Positions 25,025-33,792 of a stretch of 64,000 bases of DNA are shown here, in pieces. The notes beneath the pieces are model-generated. The model saw nothing but the letters and a program-made list of their open reading frames with translations, had not been told where the DNA came from and searched no databases. This DNA is from Phycisphaerae bacterium (GTDB lineage: Bacteria > Planctomycetota > Phycisphaerae > UBA1845). A program made the position numbers and the translations under genes. The DNA is taken from the NCBI GenBank assembly GCA_022072505.1, contig JAJVHU010000019.1:33654-97653 (forward strand). The letters run 5' to 3'. Every line of letters starts with the position of its first letter. Position 1 is the first letter of the stretch.

Positions 25025-26317
25025 ATGTCCGCAACCTGGTTTCGCAGAAGTGTCCCACCGGCGCGGGCGGAGCGCCCGGCGCATCGGTCTTTTTTCCGGC
25101 GCAGTGCGTTGATTCCGGGGCTCGGCCTGGTCGCGTGCGTCGCCGCCGCCGCCGCTTCAGCGCAGGATTCGACGCCTCCCGTCGGCGAACCGGTCGCCGC
25201 GGCGACCGTCGAATCCGCCAAGCCCGAGCCGACCCTCGAGCAGGTGCGGACCGCGATCACGCGCGGGCTGGGCTTCCTGGCGAAGGATCAGAACCCGGAC
25301 GGGTCGTGGGGCGGTCTGAAGGACGGGACGAACACCTTCACCGGCGACGTCTGGAGCAACCCGGAGACCCACCTGACGTGGAAGGTCGCCACGACCGGGT
25401 TGTGCGTGCTTGCGTTGCTGGAGGCGGGCGACACGGCTGAAGACGCAGCGTCGCTGAACAAGGGAATTGACTACCTGCTGGCGAATCCGGTCCTGCGCAG
25501 GCCCAGCGACTGGGACACGATGAACTGCTGGGCGAACATCTACGCCCTTCAGGCGCTGGCGGAGGTCGCGGCGCATCCGCGCTTCGCCGAGTCGCCGCTG
25601 CGCGAGCGCATCCGCGAGGTCGCCGCCGGACACGCGAAGCAGCTTACGCAGTATCAGTCCATCAACGGCGGCTGGGGTTATCTCGAATTCGACATCCCGC
25701 GCACGCGGCGCCCGCAGTGGTCCACCAGTTTCACGACCGCCGCCGCCGTCATCGCCCTTCAGGATGCGAAGCGCTGCGGGATCGAGGTTGACGCGAAGAC
25801 GGCCGAGCGCGGCGCGCGGGCGATCCGCCAGTGCCGCCTTCCGACCGGGGCGTTCACCTACAGCGTCAACGCGGTTCCCAGTCCGGGCGGGGCGGAGTGG
25901 ATCGACCAGATCAAGGGATCGCTTTCGCGCATCCAGGTGTGCAACCTGGCGCTGCTGTATTGCGGCGATCCGGTCACGCAGGACACGTTGCGCTGGGGGA
26001 TGGACGTCTTCTTCGAGCACCATCGCTGGCTGGACAACGCCCTGCACAAGCCGATCCCGCACGAGACGTACTATCTGAACTCGGGATACTTTTATCTTTT
26101 CGGCCACTACTACGCGGCGCGGGTGCTGGAACTGCTGCCCGAGACCGACCGGGCGAGGTACCGGGCGTCGCTGCAGCGGGAAGTGATGAAGATCCAAGGC
26201 ACGGACGGCGCGATCTGGGATTATCCGATGCACGCTTACGACAAGCCTTACGGCGCCGCGTTCGGCGTGATGGCGCTCCAGCGCTCGCTGAAGACGCCCG
26301 ATCGTCCATCCCCGTGA
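25025..26317 (+). CDS. Secreted terpenoid-cyclase/prenyltransferase-fold protein
   Basis: A 430-residue protein beginning 3 nt after the lipoprotein gene. A twin-Arg-like positively charged N-terminus (FFRRSALIPGLGLVACVAAA) acts as signal peptide. The remainder consists of alpha/alpha-barrel repeats of the squalene-hopene-cyclase class: FLAKDQNPDGSWGG, YQSINGGWGYLEF, CRLPTGAFTYSV, GTDGAIWDYP. The DxDD acid motif of true cyclases is not visible, so catalysis on terpenes is unlikely. Similar planctomycete proteins are annotated only by fold. Its tight coupling to the coiled-coil lipoprotein suggests a shared periplasmic role. Confidence 0.8.
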   Translation: MSATWFRRSVPPARAERPAHRSFFRRSALIPGLGLVACVAAAAASAQDSTPPVGEPVAAATVESAKPEPTLEQVRTAITRGLGFLAKDQNPDGSWGGLKDGTNTFTGDVWSNPETHLTWKVATTGLCVLALLEAGDTAEDAASLNKGIDYLLANPVLRRPSDWDTMNCWANIYALQALAEVAAHPRFAESPLRERIREVAAGHAKQLTQYQSINGGWGYLEFDIPRTRRPQWSTSFTTAAAVIALQDAKRCGIEVDAKTAERGARAIRQCRLPTGAFTYSVNAVPSPGGAEWIDQIKGSLSRIQVCNLALLYCGDPVTQDTLRWGMDVFFEHHRWLDNALHKPIPHETYYLNSGYFYLFGHYYAARVLELLPETDRARYRASLQREVMKIQGTDGAIWDYPMHAYDKPYGAAFGVMALQRSLKTPDRPSP

Positions 26318-26356
26318 TGCGCCGTCGCGACGCCGGCGTCCGGTTCACGCGCAGAT

Positions 26357-27853
26357 ATGACCACGGCCTTGCTGCAACTCGACGGCCTGACGAAGCGGTT
26401 CGGCGCGGTCACCGCGCTGGACGGCGTCTCGTTTGAAATCCGCGAGGGAGAGTGTCACGCGGTCATCGGCGAGAACGGCGCGGGCAAGAGCACGCTGGGC
26501 AAGATCGTCGCCGGCATTCACCGGCCCGACGCCGGGCGCGTCATCTTCGACGGTCGTGCAGTCGCCTTCCGCTCGCCCCTCGACGCCGCCGGCGCCGGCG
26601 TCCGCATCGTTCATCAGGAACTGGCCACCTGCCCGAACCTGTCCGTCGCGGAGAACCTTTTTCTCGGAGAATTGCCCGCCCGCTGGGGCTTCGTCCGGCG
26701 CGGCGAACTGAACCGGCGCGCGGCGGCGCTGCTCGCCGAGGTCGGGCTGAACGTTGATCCGCGCACCCCGATGAGCCGCCTGTCCACCGGGCAGGAGCAG
26801 CTCGTCCAGATCGCCGTCGCCGTCGGGCGCAAGGCGCGCCTCATCATCATGGACGAGCCGACCAGCTCGCTGACCGAGGGCGAGTCGCGGCGTCTCTTCG
26901 ACATCATCGCCCGTCTGCGCCGCGAAGGCGTCACGCTCATCTACGTCTCGCACCGCCTCGACGAGATTCAGCGCCTCTGCGACCGCGTGACCGTCCTGCG
27001 CGACGGCAGACACGTCGAGACCCGCCCGATCGCCGACGCGGGCACGGACGAACTCGTCCGCCTCATGATCGGTCGGCCCGTCGGCGAGTATTTCCCGCAT
27101 CATGCCTCCGTCGCGCGCGGTCCGGTCCGCCTGTCCCTGCGATCGCTCACCGCCGCCGGCCGGTTTCACGACATTACGTTCGACGTCCACGCCGGCGAGA
27201 TCGTCGGACTGGCGGGGCTGGTCGGCGCGGGACGCAGCGAGATCGCCCGCGCCGTCTTCGGCGTCGATCGCTATGACTCGGGCGAAATCCTGCTCGACGG
27301 TCAGCCGCTGCGCGTCCGGGGTCCGGGCGACGCGATCCGCCGCGGCATCGGACTCCTCCCGGAGGACCGCAAGCGGCAGGCGCTCGTCATCTCGATGTCG
27401 TGTAAAGAGAACCTCTCGCTGCCCCTGCTGGACCGCCTCCGCCGCTGGATCTTCGTTGATCGCCGGGCGGAGCGCGCCGTCGCCCGCGAGTACTTCGAGA
27501 AAATGCGCGTCGCCGCCGCGGGGATCGACGCGCCGGTCGCGTCGCTGTCCGGCGGGAACCAACAGAAAATCGCGCTGGCCCGCTGGCTTGCCCGCCGATG
27601 CGACGTCCTGATTCTCGACGAGCCGACGCGCGGCGTGGACGTCGGCGCCAAGGCCGAGATCCACGCCCTCATCGACGACCTCGCCGCCTCCGGAAAGGCC
27701 GTGCTCCTCATCAGCTCCGAGCTTCCCGAGCTGCTGAACCTCAGCAGCCGCGTCCTCGTCCTCGCCCGAGGGCGCCTCGTCGGAGAACTCCCCCGCGCCG
27801 ACGCCACCCAGGACCGCCTCCTCCGCCTCATGGCCGGAATCCAGGCCGCGTAA
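26357..27853 (+). CDS. Sugar ABC transporter ATP-binding protein, RbsA/MglA type
   Basis: A 498-residue tandem ATPase. First half: Walker A GENGAGKST, signature LSTGQEQLVQIA, Walker B LIIMDEPTSSLT. Second half: degenerate Walker A GLVGAGRSE, signature LSGGNQQKIALARWL, Walker B VLILDEPTRGVDVG. This asymmetric pattern is characteristic of ribose/galactose-type importers. It likely pairs with a type I sugar-binding protein such as that at 2-649 and with permeases outside the window. No permease follows; the gene is succeeded by repeats. Confidence 0.93.
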   Translation: MTTALLQLDGLTKRFGAVTALDGVSFEIREGECHAVIGENGAGKSTLGKIVAGIHRPDAGRVIFDGRAVAFRSPLDAAGAGVRIVHQELATCPNLSVAENLFLGELPARWGFVRRGELNRRAAALLAEVGLNVDPRTPMSRLSTGQEQLVQIAVAVGRKARLIIMDEPTSSLTEGESRRLFDIIARLRREGVTLIYVSHRLDEIQRLCDRVTVLRDGRHVETRPIADAGTDELVRLMIGRPVGEYFPHHASVARGPVRLSLRSLTAAGRFHDITFDVHAGEIVGLAGLVGAGRSEIARAVFGVDRYDSGEILLDGQPLRVRGPGDAIRRGIGLLPEDRKRQALVISMSCKENLSLPLLDRLRRWIFVDRRAERAVAREYFEKMRVAAAGIDAPVASLSGGNQQKIALARWLARRCDVLILDEPTRGVDVGAKAEIHALIDDLAASGKAVLLISSELPELLNLSSRVLVLARGRLVGELPRADATQDRLLRLMAGIQAA

Positions 27854-27928
27854 CCCGCCGAACCCTCCGCGCGCCCGTAAGGAAGCGCTCCGCAACCGAC
27901 CCACGACCGTCCGACTCGACCGTAAAAC

Positions 27929-27957
27929 CGAGCCGCGCCCGTAAGGAAGCGTTCTTT
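27929..27957 (+). repeat. Dispersed repeat core copies
   Basis: AACCGAGCCGCGCCCGTAAG followed by GAAGCGTTC is a near-perfect copy of the core. A shortened copy (CGCGCCCGTAAGGAAGCG) is just upstream at about 27870, and another full copy at about 28195-28220. Confidence 0.85.
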
Positions 27958-27994
27958 TTCCCGTCCGCACCGGCGGTTTTGCAGCAACGTCTTA

Positions 27995-28022
27995 TTGACT
28001 CCTTCACGGGTTGTGCTACAAT
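27995..28022 (+). promoter_or_regulatory. Candidate sigma-70 promoter upstream of the surface-protein cluster
   Basis: TTGACT at 27995-28000 and TACAAT at 28017-28022 with a 16-nt spacer give a good match. Transcription from here would produce a ~320-nt leader before the first W-motif gene at 28351, passing through the 9-bp microsatellite and a repeat core. Confidence 0.5.
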
Positions 28023-28106
28023 GATGTTTGAATCGAACCTGATGGATCGGTTCGGGAGCGCCCGGTATGACCCTCAGTCGCGTTGACGCCGCCGCGGCAA
28101 GTGATG

Positions 28107-28164
28107 CGCATCGCCGCATCGCCGCATCGCCGCATCGCCGCATCGCCGCATCACCGCATCACCG
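28107..28164 (+). repeat. 9-bp microsatellite (GCATCGCCG)n
   Basis: About six and a half nearly perfect tandem copies of GCATCGCCG, the last two with A for G (GCATCACCG). Such tracts are prone to slippage. Confidence 0.9.
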
Positions 28165-28350
28165 GCGTTTTTTCCCGTGAAACGCTGTTTCTTAACCGAG
28201 CCGCGCCCGTAAGGAAGCGCGCGGTTCCCGTCTTTCCAGCGGCGGACCCTTGCCCCCGCGTCTTCGTCGTTTCACAACCCGGAATCCGCCGCGCGGGCTT
28301 GGTCGCCTGCCGTGCGGACGGGCGTCTCGTTTTTTCAAGGAGTTTTCACA

Positions 28351-28809
28351 ATGACAAAGCGTTTCTTGCGCCGACGGTGCGCGCTGACGGCGGTCGTGGC
28401 GGGGTTATCCGCCGCCAGCGCCAGCGCGGCCCTGTACACGTGGACCGGCAACGTCGACAACGACTGGACGACGACAGGGAACTGGTCTTCTTCGAGCGCC
28501 TTGTCCGCTCCGGGGGCGAGCGACGACGTGGTGATCAACGATACCTATCCGCGAAGCACGGTGATCGTCGATACGGCGGACCGGACGGTGCGCAACGCGT
28601 TCATCGGCGACGGGATGACCCTTCAGCTCGACTACAACCTGACGGTCAGCGCCGCCGGACACGGCAAGCTCGAAACTTCCGGCGCCGTAGCCCTTGTGGG
28701 TTCCGAGGAGGGATCAAAAACGCTGTCAGCGCTTTGGCATGTCGTTTTTTCTCGGACGACGGCGACGGAGGTCACCACGGACGCAGGGGCCCGGTTGCTT
28801 GTGGAGTAG
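28351..28809 (+). CDS. Secreted W-motif protein, short type (paralogue 1 of 4)
   Basis: A 152-residue protein. ATG 28351 has AAGGAG 8 nt upstream and opens a signal peptide (TAVVAGLSAASASA). The mature start YTWTGNVDNDWTTTGNWS is a pattern repeated in the genes at 28949, 30568 and 32638. The body alternates short strands with DDVVINDTYP and AFIGDGMTLQLDYNLTVSA, consistent with a right-handed beta-helix or beta-solenoid as in G8/autotransporter-associated surface proteins. It ends GARLLVE without a visible sorting signal. Function unknown; a cell-surface or extracellular role is inferred. Confidence 0.75.
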   Translation: MTKRFLRRRCALTAVVAGLSAASASAALYTWTGNVDNDWTTTGNWSSSSALSAPGASDDVVINDTYPRSTVIVDTADRTVRNAFIGDGMTLQLDYNLTVSAAGHGKLETSGAVALVGSEEGSKTLSALWHVVFSRTTATEVTTDAGARLLVE

Positions 28810-28948
28810 GCGCGAACGTGGGCGGGCTGGGCGGCAAAAAGATTCCCGGAAAGCAAATTCCAGGAAGCGCGTAAGAACGCGGCAAGTCGAGGGACAGAAC
28901 AGGGTCAGGCGGGGCGATGCAAATCGCCCCACGAAAAAGGGGAGCATG

Positions 28949-29941
28949 ATGCGACACAACAAGGCAAGGGCGTTCGTGGCGCTGGGGCTGGCGCTCCTGA
29001 CGTCGGCGGCGCGGGCGACGGATTACACGTGGACCGCGGGCGGCGACGGTCACTCGTGGACGGACACGAGCAACTGGAGCCCAAGCGGGTATCCGCAGAG
29101 CTCCGCCGACACGGCGGTGATCCCCGCGAACTTCAACGGAGACGACGACCACTATCCCATCTTCAACGATTCCACCGCCCGGACGATCAAGAGCTTCAAA
29201 GTGCTCAACGGCAGCAACGCGGCCAACCGCACCGTGCTGGAGATCGAGGAGCAGTCGTCGAGCCGGATCCTGAAGATTCTTGACCGGGACGGCCTGGATC
29301 CGGGCCAGGGACGGATCGAGCTGAATCGCGGCAGCGAGCTGTGGCTGCTGGGGGGCGGCGTGCTGCCGCTGCTGAACACGTTCACGTTCGACAGCGACAA
29401 CGCGGCGAGCGACGCCGAGCGCCCGCAACTGGTCCTGGGCGACGGGTCGGTCCTGTATATTTCAACCGGATCGTCCGCGAGCCTGACATCGAAGAAGCTG
29501 CGCGGCGGCGTGATCCGCGGGCAGATCACGTCGCCGGACAAGGACGAGACGCTGGTTCTGCACCCGGACCTGAGCGGCTCGTTCGCCATCGATGTCGCCC
29601 TGGCCCACATCGGGGCGATCACGACGTTCGTCTCGGGGCAGACCAACCTGGACCACACCATCCGGTTCTCCTGCCTGCCGAAGACCGGGACCGGGGACGT
29701 CAACGTCACGCCGGCGCCAAGTTCGTCGAACCTGGCGACGTTCGTGTGGGACGCGCCGTACCTGGCGATGGGGTTGATCGACATCGGGGAGCACGGCGAA
29801 AGCGTCGCCACGGGGAACCGGCACGTGGTCACCTTCGGCGGCACCAACGTGCGCAGCGGAAGCAAGCTCGAGGTCAAGACGCGCATTCTTTACGAGGCGG
29901 GGGGGATCGCGCCGGAGTGCTTCGATTCCGAGGAGCCGTAA
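28949..29941 (+). CDS. Secreted W-motif protein, long type (paralogue 2 of 4)
   Basis: A 330-residue protein. ATG 28949 is favoured over the adjacent ATG 28946 because GGGGAG is then 4 nt away. Signal peptide ends ARAT, followed by DYTWTAGGDGHSWTDTSNWS, the family signature. The body has SADTAVIPANF, a run of solenoid-like strands, and IRFSCLPKTGTGDVNVT. The C-L-P-K-x-G-x-G element recurs in the long paralogue at 32638. No transmembrane or sorting tail. It lies 139 nt after the short paralogue and is followed by a repeat-heptamer composite. Confidence 0.75.
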   Translation: MRHNKARAFVALGLALLTSAARATDYTWTAGGDGHSWTDTSNWSPSGYPQSSADTAVIPANFNGDDDHYPIFNDSTARTIKSFKVLNGSNAANRTVLEIEEQSSSRILKILDRDGLDPGQGRIELNRGSELWLLGGGVLPLLNTFTFDSDNAASDAERPQLVLGDGSVLYISTGSSASLTSKKLRGGVIRGQITSPDKDETLVLHPDLSGSFAIDVALAHIGAITTFVSGQTNLDHTIRFSCLPKTGTGDVNVTPAPSSSNLATFVWDAPYLAMGLIDIGEHGESVATGNRHVVTFGGTNVRSGSKLEVKTRILYEAGGIAPECFDSEEP

Positions 29942-29955
29942 GACGCGACATCAAA

Positions 29956-30330
29956 ACCGAGCCGCGCCCGTAAGGAAGCGTTCGGGAAGGGAACAGGGAA
30001 GAGGCAATAGGCAACAGGCAATAGGCAATAGGCAAGAGGCAATGGGCCACGAGTTTACCGAGCCGCGCCCGTAAAGAAGCGTTCAGGAAGGCGACAGGGA
30101 AGAGGCAACAGGCAACAGGCAACAGGCAAGAGGCAATAGGCAACAGGTTTACCGGGCCGCGCCCGTAAGGAAGCGTTCCGGGAGGCAACAGGCAAGAGGC
30201 AACGGGCAATAGGCAACGGGCCACGAGTTTACCGAGCCGCGACCGTAAGGAAGCGTTCCGGGAGGCAACAGGCAATAGGCAACGAGTTTACCGAGCCGCG
30301 CCCGTAAGGAAGCGTTCGGAAAGGCGATCG
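29956..30330 (+). repeat. Composite array: repeat cores separated by (GGCAAYA) heptamer tracts
   Basis: Five copies of the core ACCGAGCCGCGCCCGTAAGG (small variations) begin at 29956, 30057, 30151, 30231 and 30290. Between them are variable numbers of the heptamer GGCAACA/GGCAATA/GGCAAGA, giving unit lengths of 101, 94, 80 and 59. TTT usually precedes the core. The conserved repeat/variable spacer look is superficial: the spacers are themselves low-complexity repeats. Confidence 0.92.
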
Positions 30331-30504
30331 CCGGTCCTTGACGTCGAGCGGCAAGGTCAAGGCAAGGAAGCGGGCGTTTCCGGCCCTTCAAGGGGAGATT
30401 GACACCGCGTGGAGATGACGAGGAACTGACGTTGCGGGGAGATGGCGAGGCGCTGACGCGCCGTGGAAATAAGACGCGGTTGCAAAACCCCCAGTGAAGA
30501 CCGG
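30331..30504. other. Tract between the composite repeat array and the inverted repeat core
   Basis: 174 nt without a gene. It contains short related segments (GGAGATGACGAGGAACTGAC, GGGGAGATGGCGAGGCGCTG) that look like another small imperfect tandem repeat. Nothing coding is seen. Confidence 0.5.
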
Positions 30505-30545
30505 AAGAAGAACGCTTCCTTACGGGCGCGGCTCGGTTTTGAAAC
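30505..30545 (-). repeat. Dispersed repeat core, inverted copy
   Basis: GAACGCTTCCTTACGGGCGC followed by GGCTCGGTTTTGAAACAGCA is the core plus tail in reverse orientation, facing the copies at 29956-30320. It ends just before the ribosome binding site of the next W-motif gene. Confidence 0.9.
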
Positions 30546-30567
30546 AGCATCTAAAGGAGGTTGATTC

Positions 30568-31065
30568 ATGTCGCATCGGAATCAGAAACGAATCAGGCTT
30601 GGACTTGCGGTCATGTTGGCAGGGATCCCCGCCGTGGCGATCGTCGTCGCCGCGGCGTCGCCGGATGAGTTCCGCTGGACCGGCAACAGCCAGTCCACCA
30701 ACGACAACTGGGACGACAGCGGGAACTGGCAGAACCTCACCGGCTCGCGGAACTGGCCTGGCGAGGATGGACTGGACGACCCGCTGGACTCGGTCACGAT
30801 CGACGACACCAATCCGCAGGACAATGTGCATCTGAACGTCACGTCGTTCGTCGTGACGCTGGACGGCCTGCTGCTGGGCGACGGGCACGACCTGACGCTC
30901 GGGGAGCACCTGAACGTCAGCGGCGTCCTCCAGTGCGAAGGCGTCGTCGACCTGTTCGGGGCCAAGAACATCAACGTCTACGGCGTCCTGCGCATCTACG
31001 CCGACCAGGACACGACGGTCGAGTTCGTGTCGGGCGGCGGGCTGCTGGCGGTCGGCGGAAGCTGA
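30568..31065 (+). CDS. Secreted W-motif protein, short type (paralogue 3 of 4)
   Basis: A 165-residue protein, ATG 7 nt after AAAGGAGG. Signal peptide LGLAVMLAGIPAVAIVVAAA. The mature start FRWTGNSQSTNDNWDDSGNW is the family signature, followed by LDSVTIDDTNPQDNVHLNV and LLLGDGHDLTLGEHLNVSG, which parallels FIGDGMTLQLDYNLTVSA of the short paralogue at 28351. It ends GGGLLAVGGS. No anchor is visible. It is 60 nt before the beta-propeller gene and probably co-transcribed with it. Confidence 0.75.
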   Translation: MSHRNQKRIRLGLAVMLAGIPAVAIVVAAASPDEFRWTGNSQSTNDNWDDSGNWQNLTGSRNWPGEDGLDDPLDSVTIDDTNPQDNVHLNVTSFVVTLDGLLLGDGHDLTLGEHLNVSGVLQCEGVVDLFGAKNINVYGVLRIYADQDTTVEFVSGGGLLAVGGS

Positions 31066-31125
31066 GGCGACGGGGGTCGGACGGCGACGGCGGTCGAGCG
31101 GTCATGAGGAAGGGAGAGCGGAGGC

Positions 31126-32607
31126 ATGAGAAGACACAGGTATTGTCAGAAGAACTGCGTGCCGGACGTGGCAATCGGCATCATTGCCCTCGCGTTCACG
31201 TCCTACGCGGCGGCCGCCCAGGACTGCCCGGAGCGGGAGTATGGCTGGACGCGGACGATCGGGGGGAAGGGCTTCGACTCGGCGCGGGCGGTGGCCGTGG
31301 ATGCGCAGGACAATGTCTATGTCTGCGGCGAGTTCACCGACAAGGTTGATTTCGATCCGACAGAGCAGAAGGATAAGCGGCGGTCGAAAGGAGAAAATGA
31401 TGCCTTTGTATCGAAGTACGCGCCAAACGGCGACTACTTAATGGCGATGACGATCGGGTCTGATGGGTTTGATAGCGCTTCTGATTTGGCCTTGCATTCC
31501 TCGGAAGGCTTTGTCGTAGTTGGCGACTTTGATGGGCGCGTCGATTTTGACCCTGGCGACGGAAAAATCAAACGCGAGGCCAGAGGTGTCCGGGAGGCAT
31601 TTGCTTGCCGCTACTCGCAGGATTTTGTATTCGATTGGGTTTGGACTGCTGGCGGTAAAGGCGAGGGAACCGCCGCGAATGCATGGACAGTAAGTATCGG
31701 CCGCCAGAATGAAGTGTTCATCGTCGGAACATTCATAGGAACAGTGGACTTTGGTGAAAACTTGGGGCATAGATCATCACCGACATCTCGCGATGTCTTT
31801 GTCAGTAAACTAGCTGATGATGGACGACCATTATGGGTGTCGACATTTGGGGGATCCACGCGCGACCACGCAACGGCCAGCGCCACGGATTCAACTGGAA
31901 ACATTTACATTACAGGTGAATTCACGGGTACGGCGGACTTCGATCCGGGTGAAGGAGAAATGCTTCGGACCTCTAATGGTAGCCGAGACGTCTTTGTCCT
32001 AAAACTTGACTCCTCTGGGAACCTCGCATGGGTTAGAACCATAGGAGGGGTTGGCGACGACGTGGGTCTCGCGCTGATGGTCTCAGACAGCGATGAGGCG
32101 TACATCGGCGGGTATTTTGAGGATTCCGTCGATTTTGACCCGGAAGGATCGGGTGACGTACATGACACGGGAGGCGCATCGTTCCATGCCTTTGTTACGC
32201 GCGTTTCGGCGGATAACGAATACCGATGGACCAAAACCTTCGGAGGTTCGGGACTCGCGTATGTGGATGGAATCGCTCAGTACGCGGATCGCCAGTTAGT
32301 GCTCGTGGGGGGGTTCTTCGGCGCCGTGGACTTTGATCCGAGCGCCGGGCGTGATGAGCGCCTTTCCGAGGGCAAGCGGTCATGTTACGTCGGCGACTGG
32401 TCGCTGGACGGCGACTATTGTTCGACGCAGACGTTCGGCGGGGCGGCGCTGGATGCGGCCCGCGGAGTCGCGGTGGACGGCGCGGGAGCCGTTCGCGTGG
32501 TAGGCGAGTTCGGCTCGCCCGTCGTGGATTTTGACCCGACGCGGGGCAAGGATAAACGCCGGAATCGCGGGGTTTATGATGGGTTTGTGGTCGGTCTGGA
32601 CCATTGA
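31126..32607 (+). CDS. Secreted SBBP-repeat beta-propeller protein
   Basis: A 493-residue protein with GGAGGC before its ATG and a signal peptide (GIIALAFTSYAAAA). The mature part is seven imperfect repeats of 60-70 residues of the SBBP type: W-x-x-T-I-G-G-x-G-x-D at the start, a D-x-x-x-N-x-Y-V-x-G-E-F middle and a closing V-D-F-D-P. Closing motifs are VDFDPTEQ, VDFDPGDG, VDFGENLG, ADFDPGEG, VDFDPEGS, VDFDPSAG and VDFDPTRG. Seven repeats suggest a seven-bladed propeller. The central part (about 31390-32260) is clearly AT-richer than either end. Binding partner unknown. Confidence 0.85.
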   Translation: MRRHRYCQKNCVPDVAIGIIALAFTSYAAAAQDCPEREYGWTRTIGGKGFDSARAVAVDAQDNVYVCGEFTDKVDFDPTEQKDKRRSKGENDAFVSKYAPNGDYLMAMTIGSDGFDSASDLALHSSEGFVVVGDFDGRVDFDPGDGKIKREARGVREAFACRYSQDFVFDWVWTAGGKGEGTAANAWTVSIGRQNEVFIVGTFIGTVDFGENLGHRSSPTSRDVFVSKLADDGRPLWVSTFGGSTRDHATASATDSTGNIYITGEFTGTADFDPGEGEMLRTSNGSRDVFVLKLDSSGNLAWVRTIGGVGDDVGLALMVSDSDEAYIGGYFEDSVDFDPEGSGDVHDTGGASFHAFVTRVSADNEYRWTKTFGGSGLAYVDGIAQYADRQLVLVGGFFGAVDFDPSAGRDERLSEGKRSCYVGDWSLDGDYCSTQTFGGAALDAARGVAVDGAGAVRVVGEFGSPVVDFDPTRGKDKRRNRGVYDGFVVGLDH

Positions 32608-32637
32608 CGCGTGGATCGCGTAAAGGAGTGCATGAGG

Positions 32638-33633
32638 ATGAATGCGAAACCGTCAGCGATTGCGTTCGTATGCGCCTGTTTGGGACTCTTTGGCGCCGCG
32701 CCCGAAGTGCAAGCGGATTGCACAAATCCACCGCTCTACACGTGGATCGGCGAGAATACGAATTGGCATGATGTGGACAATTGGGGTCCGAATCAGAATC
32801 ACATCCCCACCACCGGCGATGCCGTCTACATTCCCAGCGTGGACTCGAATCTCTATCCCGTCATCACCAGCAACAGCGTCGAGATATGCGCTCTCGAACT
32901 CGATAAATCGGATCCCGAGGGTTCCGCTCCGACGGTGACGGTGGACGAGCATGCGAGCACGTACAACACGCTGACGGTCACGGGTCGCAACGGGCTGGTG
33001 GTGGGGGCGAACTGTGCGATCCGGCTGATGAAGCACGGGGGGCTGATCCTGGAGGCGGCGGGGACGGTGGAGCTGGACGGTCGGATCGTGTTCGCGGACA
33101 GCGCGGTGCAGCAGCGTCCGTTCCTGACGCTGCCGGCGGGGGCGACGATGCTGACGGGGTCGGGCATGATCCTCGGGCGCGACGACGACAGCGGCGACGA
33201 AGAGGAGTTCGGCCTGATCCTGGGCGACGGGCAGCACGAGTCGTGGCTGGTGGTGGGTCCGAACAACGGGCTGCACGGGTCGCTGTGGATCGACGTGGGA
33301 TTGGTGAACAACGGCGTGGTGGACCCGAACGCGCAGGACGCGCCGACGTATGGACGAAGGGTCTACCTTTACTGCCTGCCGAAGATCGGGTCCGGGCGGT
33401 GGGATGTGACGGGCGGGGCGTCGGGCGAGAACCAGGAGAACAAGCTGATCGTGCTGGCGCCGGTCGCGGGCACGGGGAGCCTCAAGGTGGGGGCGTACGG
33501 GCTGCTGGACATCCAAAATCACATGACCGGGTTCAAGAAGCTGGAGTTGGAAGGGAACGCCCAATACTCGGTCCTGCAGAACGTGTTGTTCGACGTGAAT
33601 CGTTTTGTGAGGACGTGTGCGCATACGGAGTAG
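32638..33633 (+). CDS. Secreted W-motif protein, long type (paralogue 4 of 4)
   Basis: A 331-residue protein. ATG 32638 is chosen because AAAGGAG is 9 nt upstream. Signal peptide CACLGLFGAAPEVQA. Mature start LYTWIGENTNWHDVDNWGPN is the family signature, followed by TTGDAVYIPSVDSNLYPVIT, solenoid-like strands (GLILEAAGTVELDGRIVFAD) and VYLYCLPKIGSGRWDVT, which matches the C-L-P-K element of the 28949 paralogue. It ends FDVNRFVRTCAHTE. It starts 30 nt after the propeller gene, so the two are likely in one transcript. Confidence 0.75.
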   Translation: MNAKPSAIAFVCACLGLFGAAPEVQADCTNPPLYTWIGENTNWHDVDNWGPNQNHIPTTGDAVYIPSVDSNLYPVITSNSVEICALELDKSDPEGSAPTVTVDEHASTYNTLTVTGRNGLVVGANCAIRLMKHGGLILEAAGTVELDGRIVFADSAVQQRPFLTLPAGATMLTGSGMILGRDDDSGDEEEFGLILGDGQHESWLVVGPNNGLHGSLWIDVGLVNNGVVDPNAQDAPTYGRRVYLYCLPKIGSGRWDVTGGASGENQENKLIVLAPVAGTGSLKVGAYGLLDIQNHMTGFKKLELEGNAQYSVLQNVLFDVNRFVRTCAHTE

Positions 33634-33792
33634 CCGGGGATCGGGATCGGGTGTCGGGTTCAGGGTTGGGAATCCGAAACATGCCGCTTGCAGGCGGAAT
33701 CGCACAGGGTGCTCGCGGACTCGCGTGCCCGGGCGGAAGGCCGGCGGGGAGGGAGTGTCGTAAGTAACTTCCGGAAGGGGGGTTACGGGGAC

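Larger units (their letters stand above)
27854..28350. other. Repeat-bearing leader region of the surface-protein cluster
   Basis: 497 nt with no gene. It contains copies of the dispersed core at about 27868, 27929 and 28195, a candidate promoter at 27995-28022, and a 9-bp microsatellite (GCATCGCCG) at 28107-28164. Its position directly before a run of secreted proteins makes it the probable 5' control region. Confidence 0.55.

Noticed and set aside
29956..30330. CRISPR-like alternation of conserved repeats and spacers
   Set aside because: Spacers are low-complexity heptamer runs of unequal length, the core is a genome-dispersed element, and no cas genes are present.
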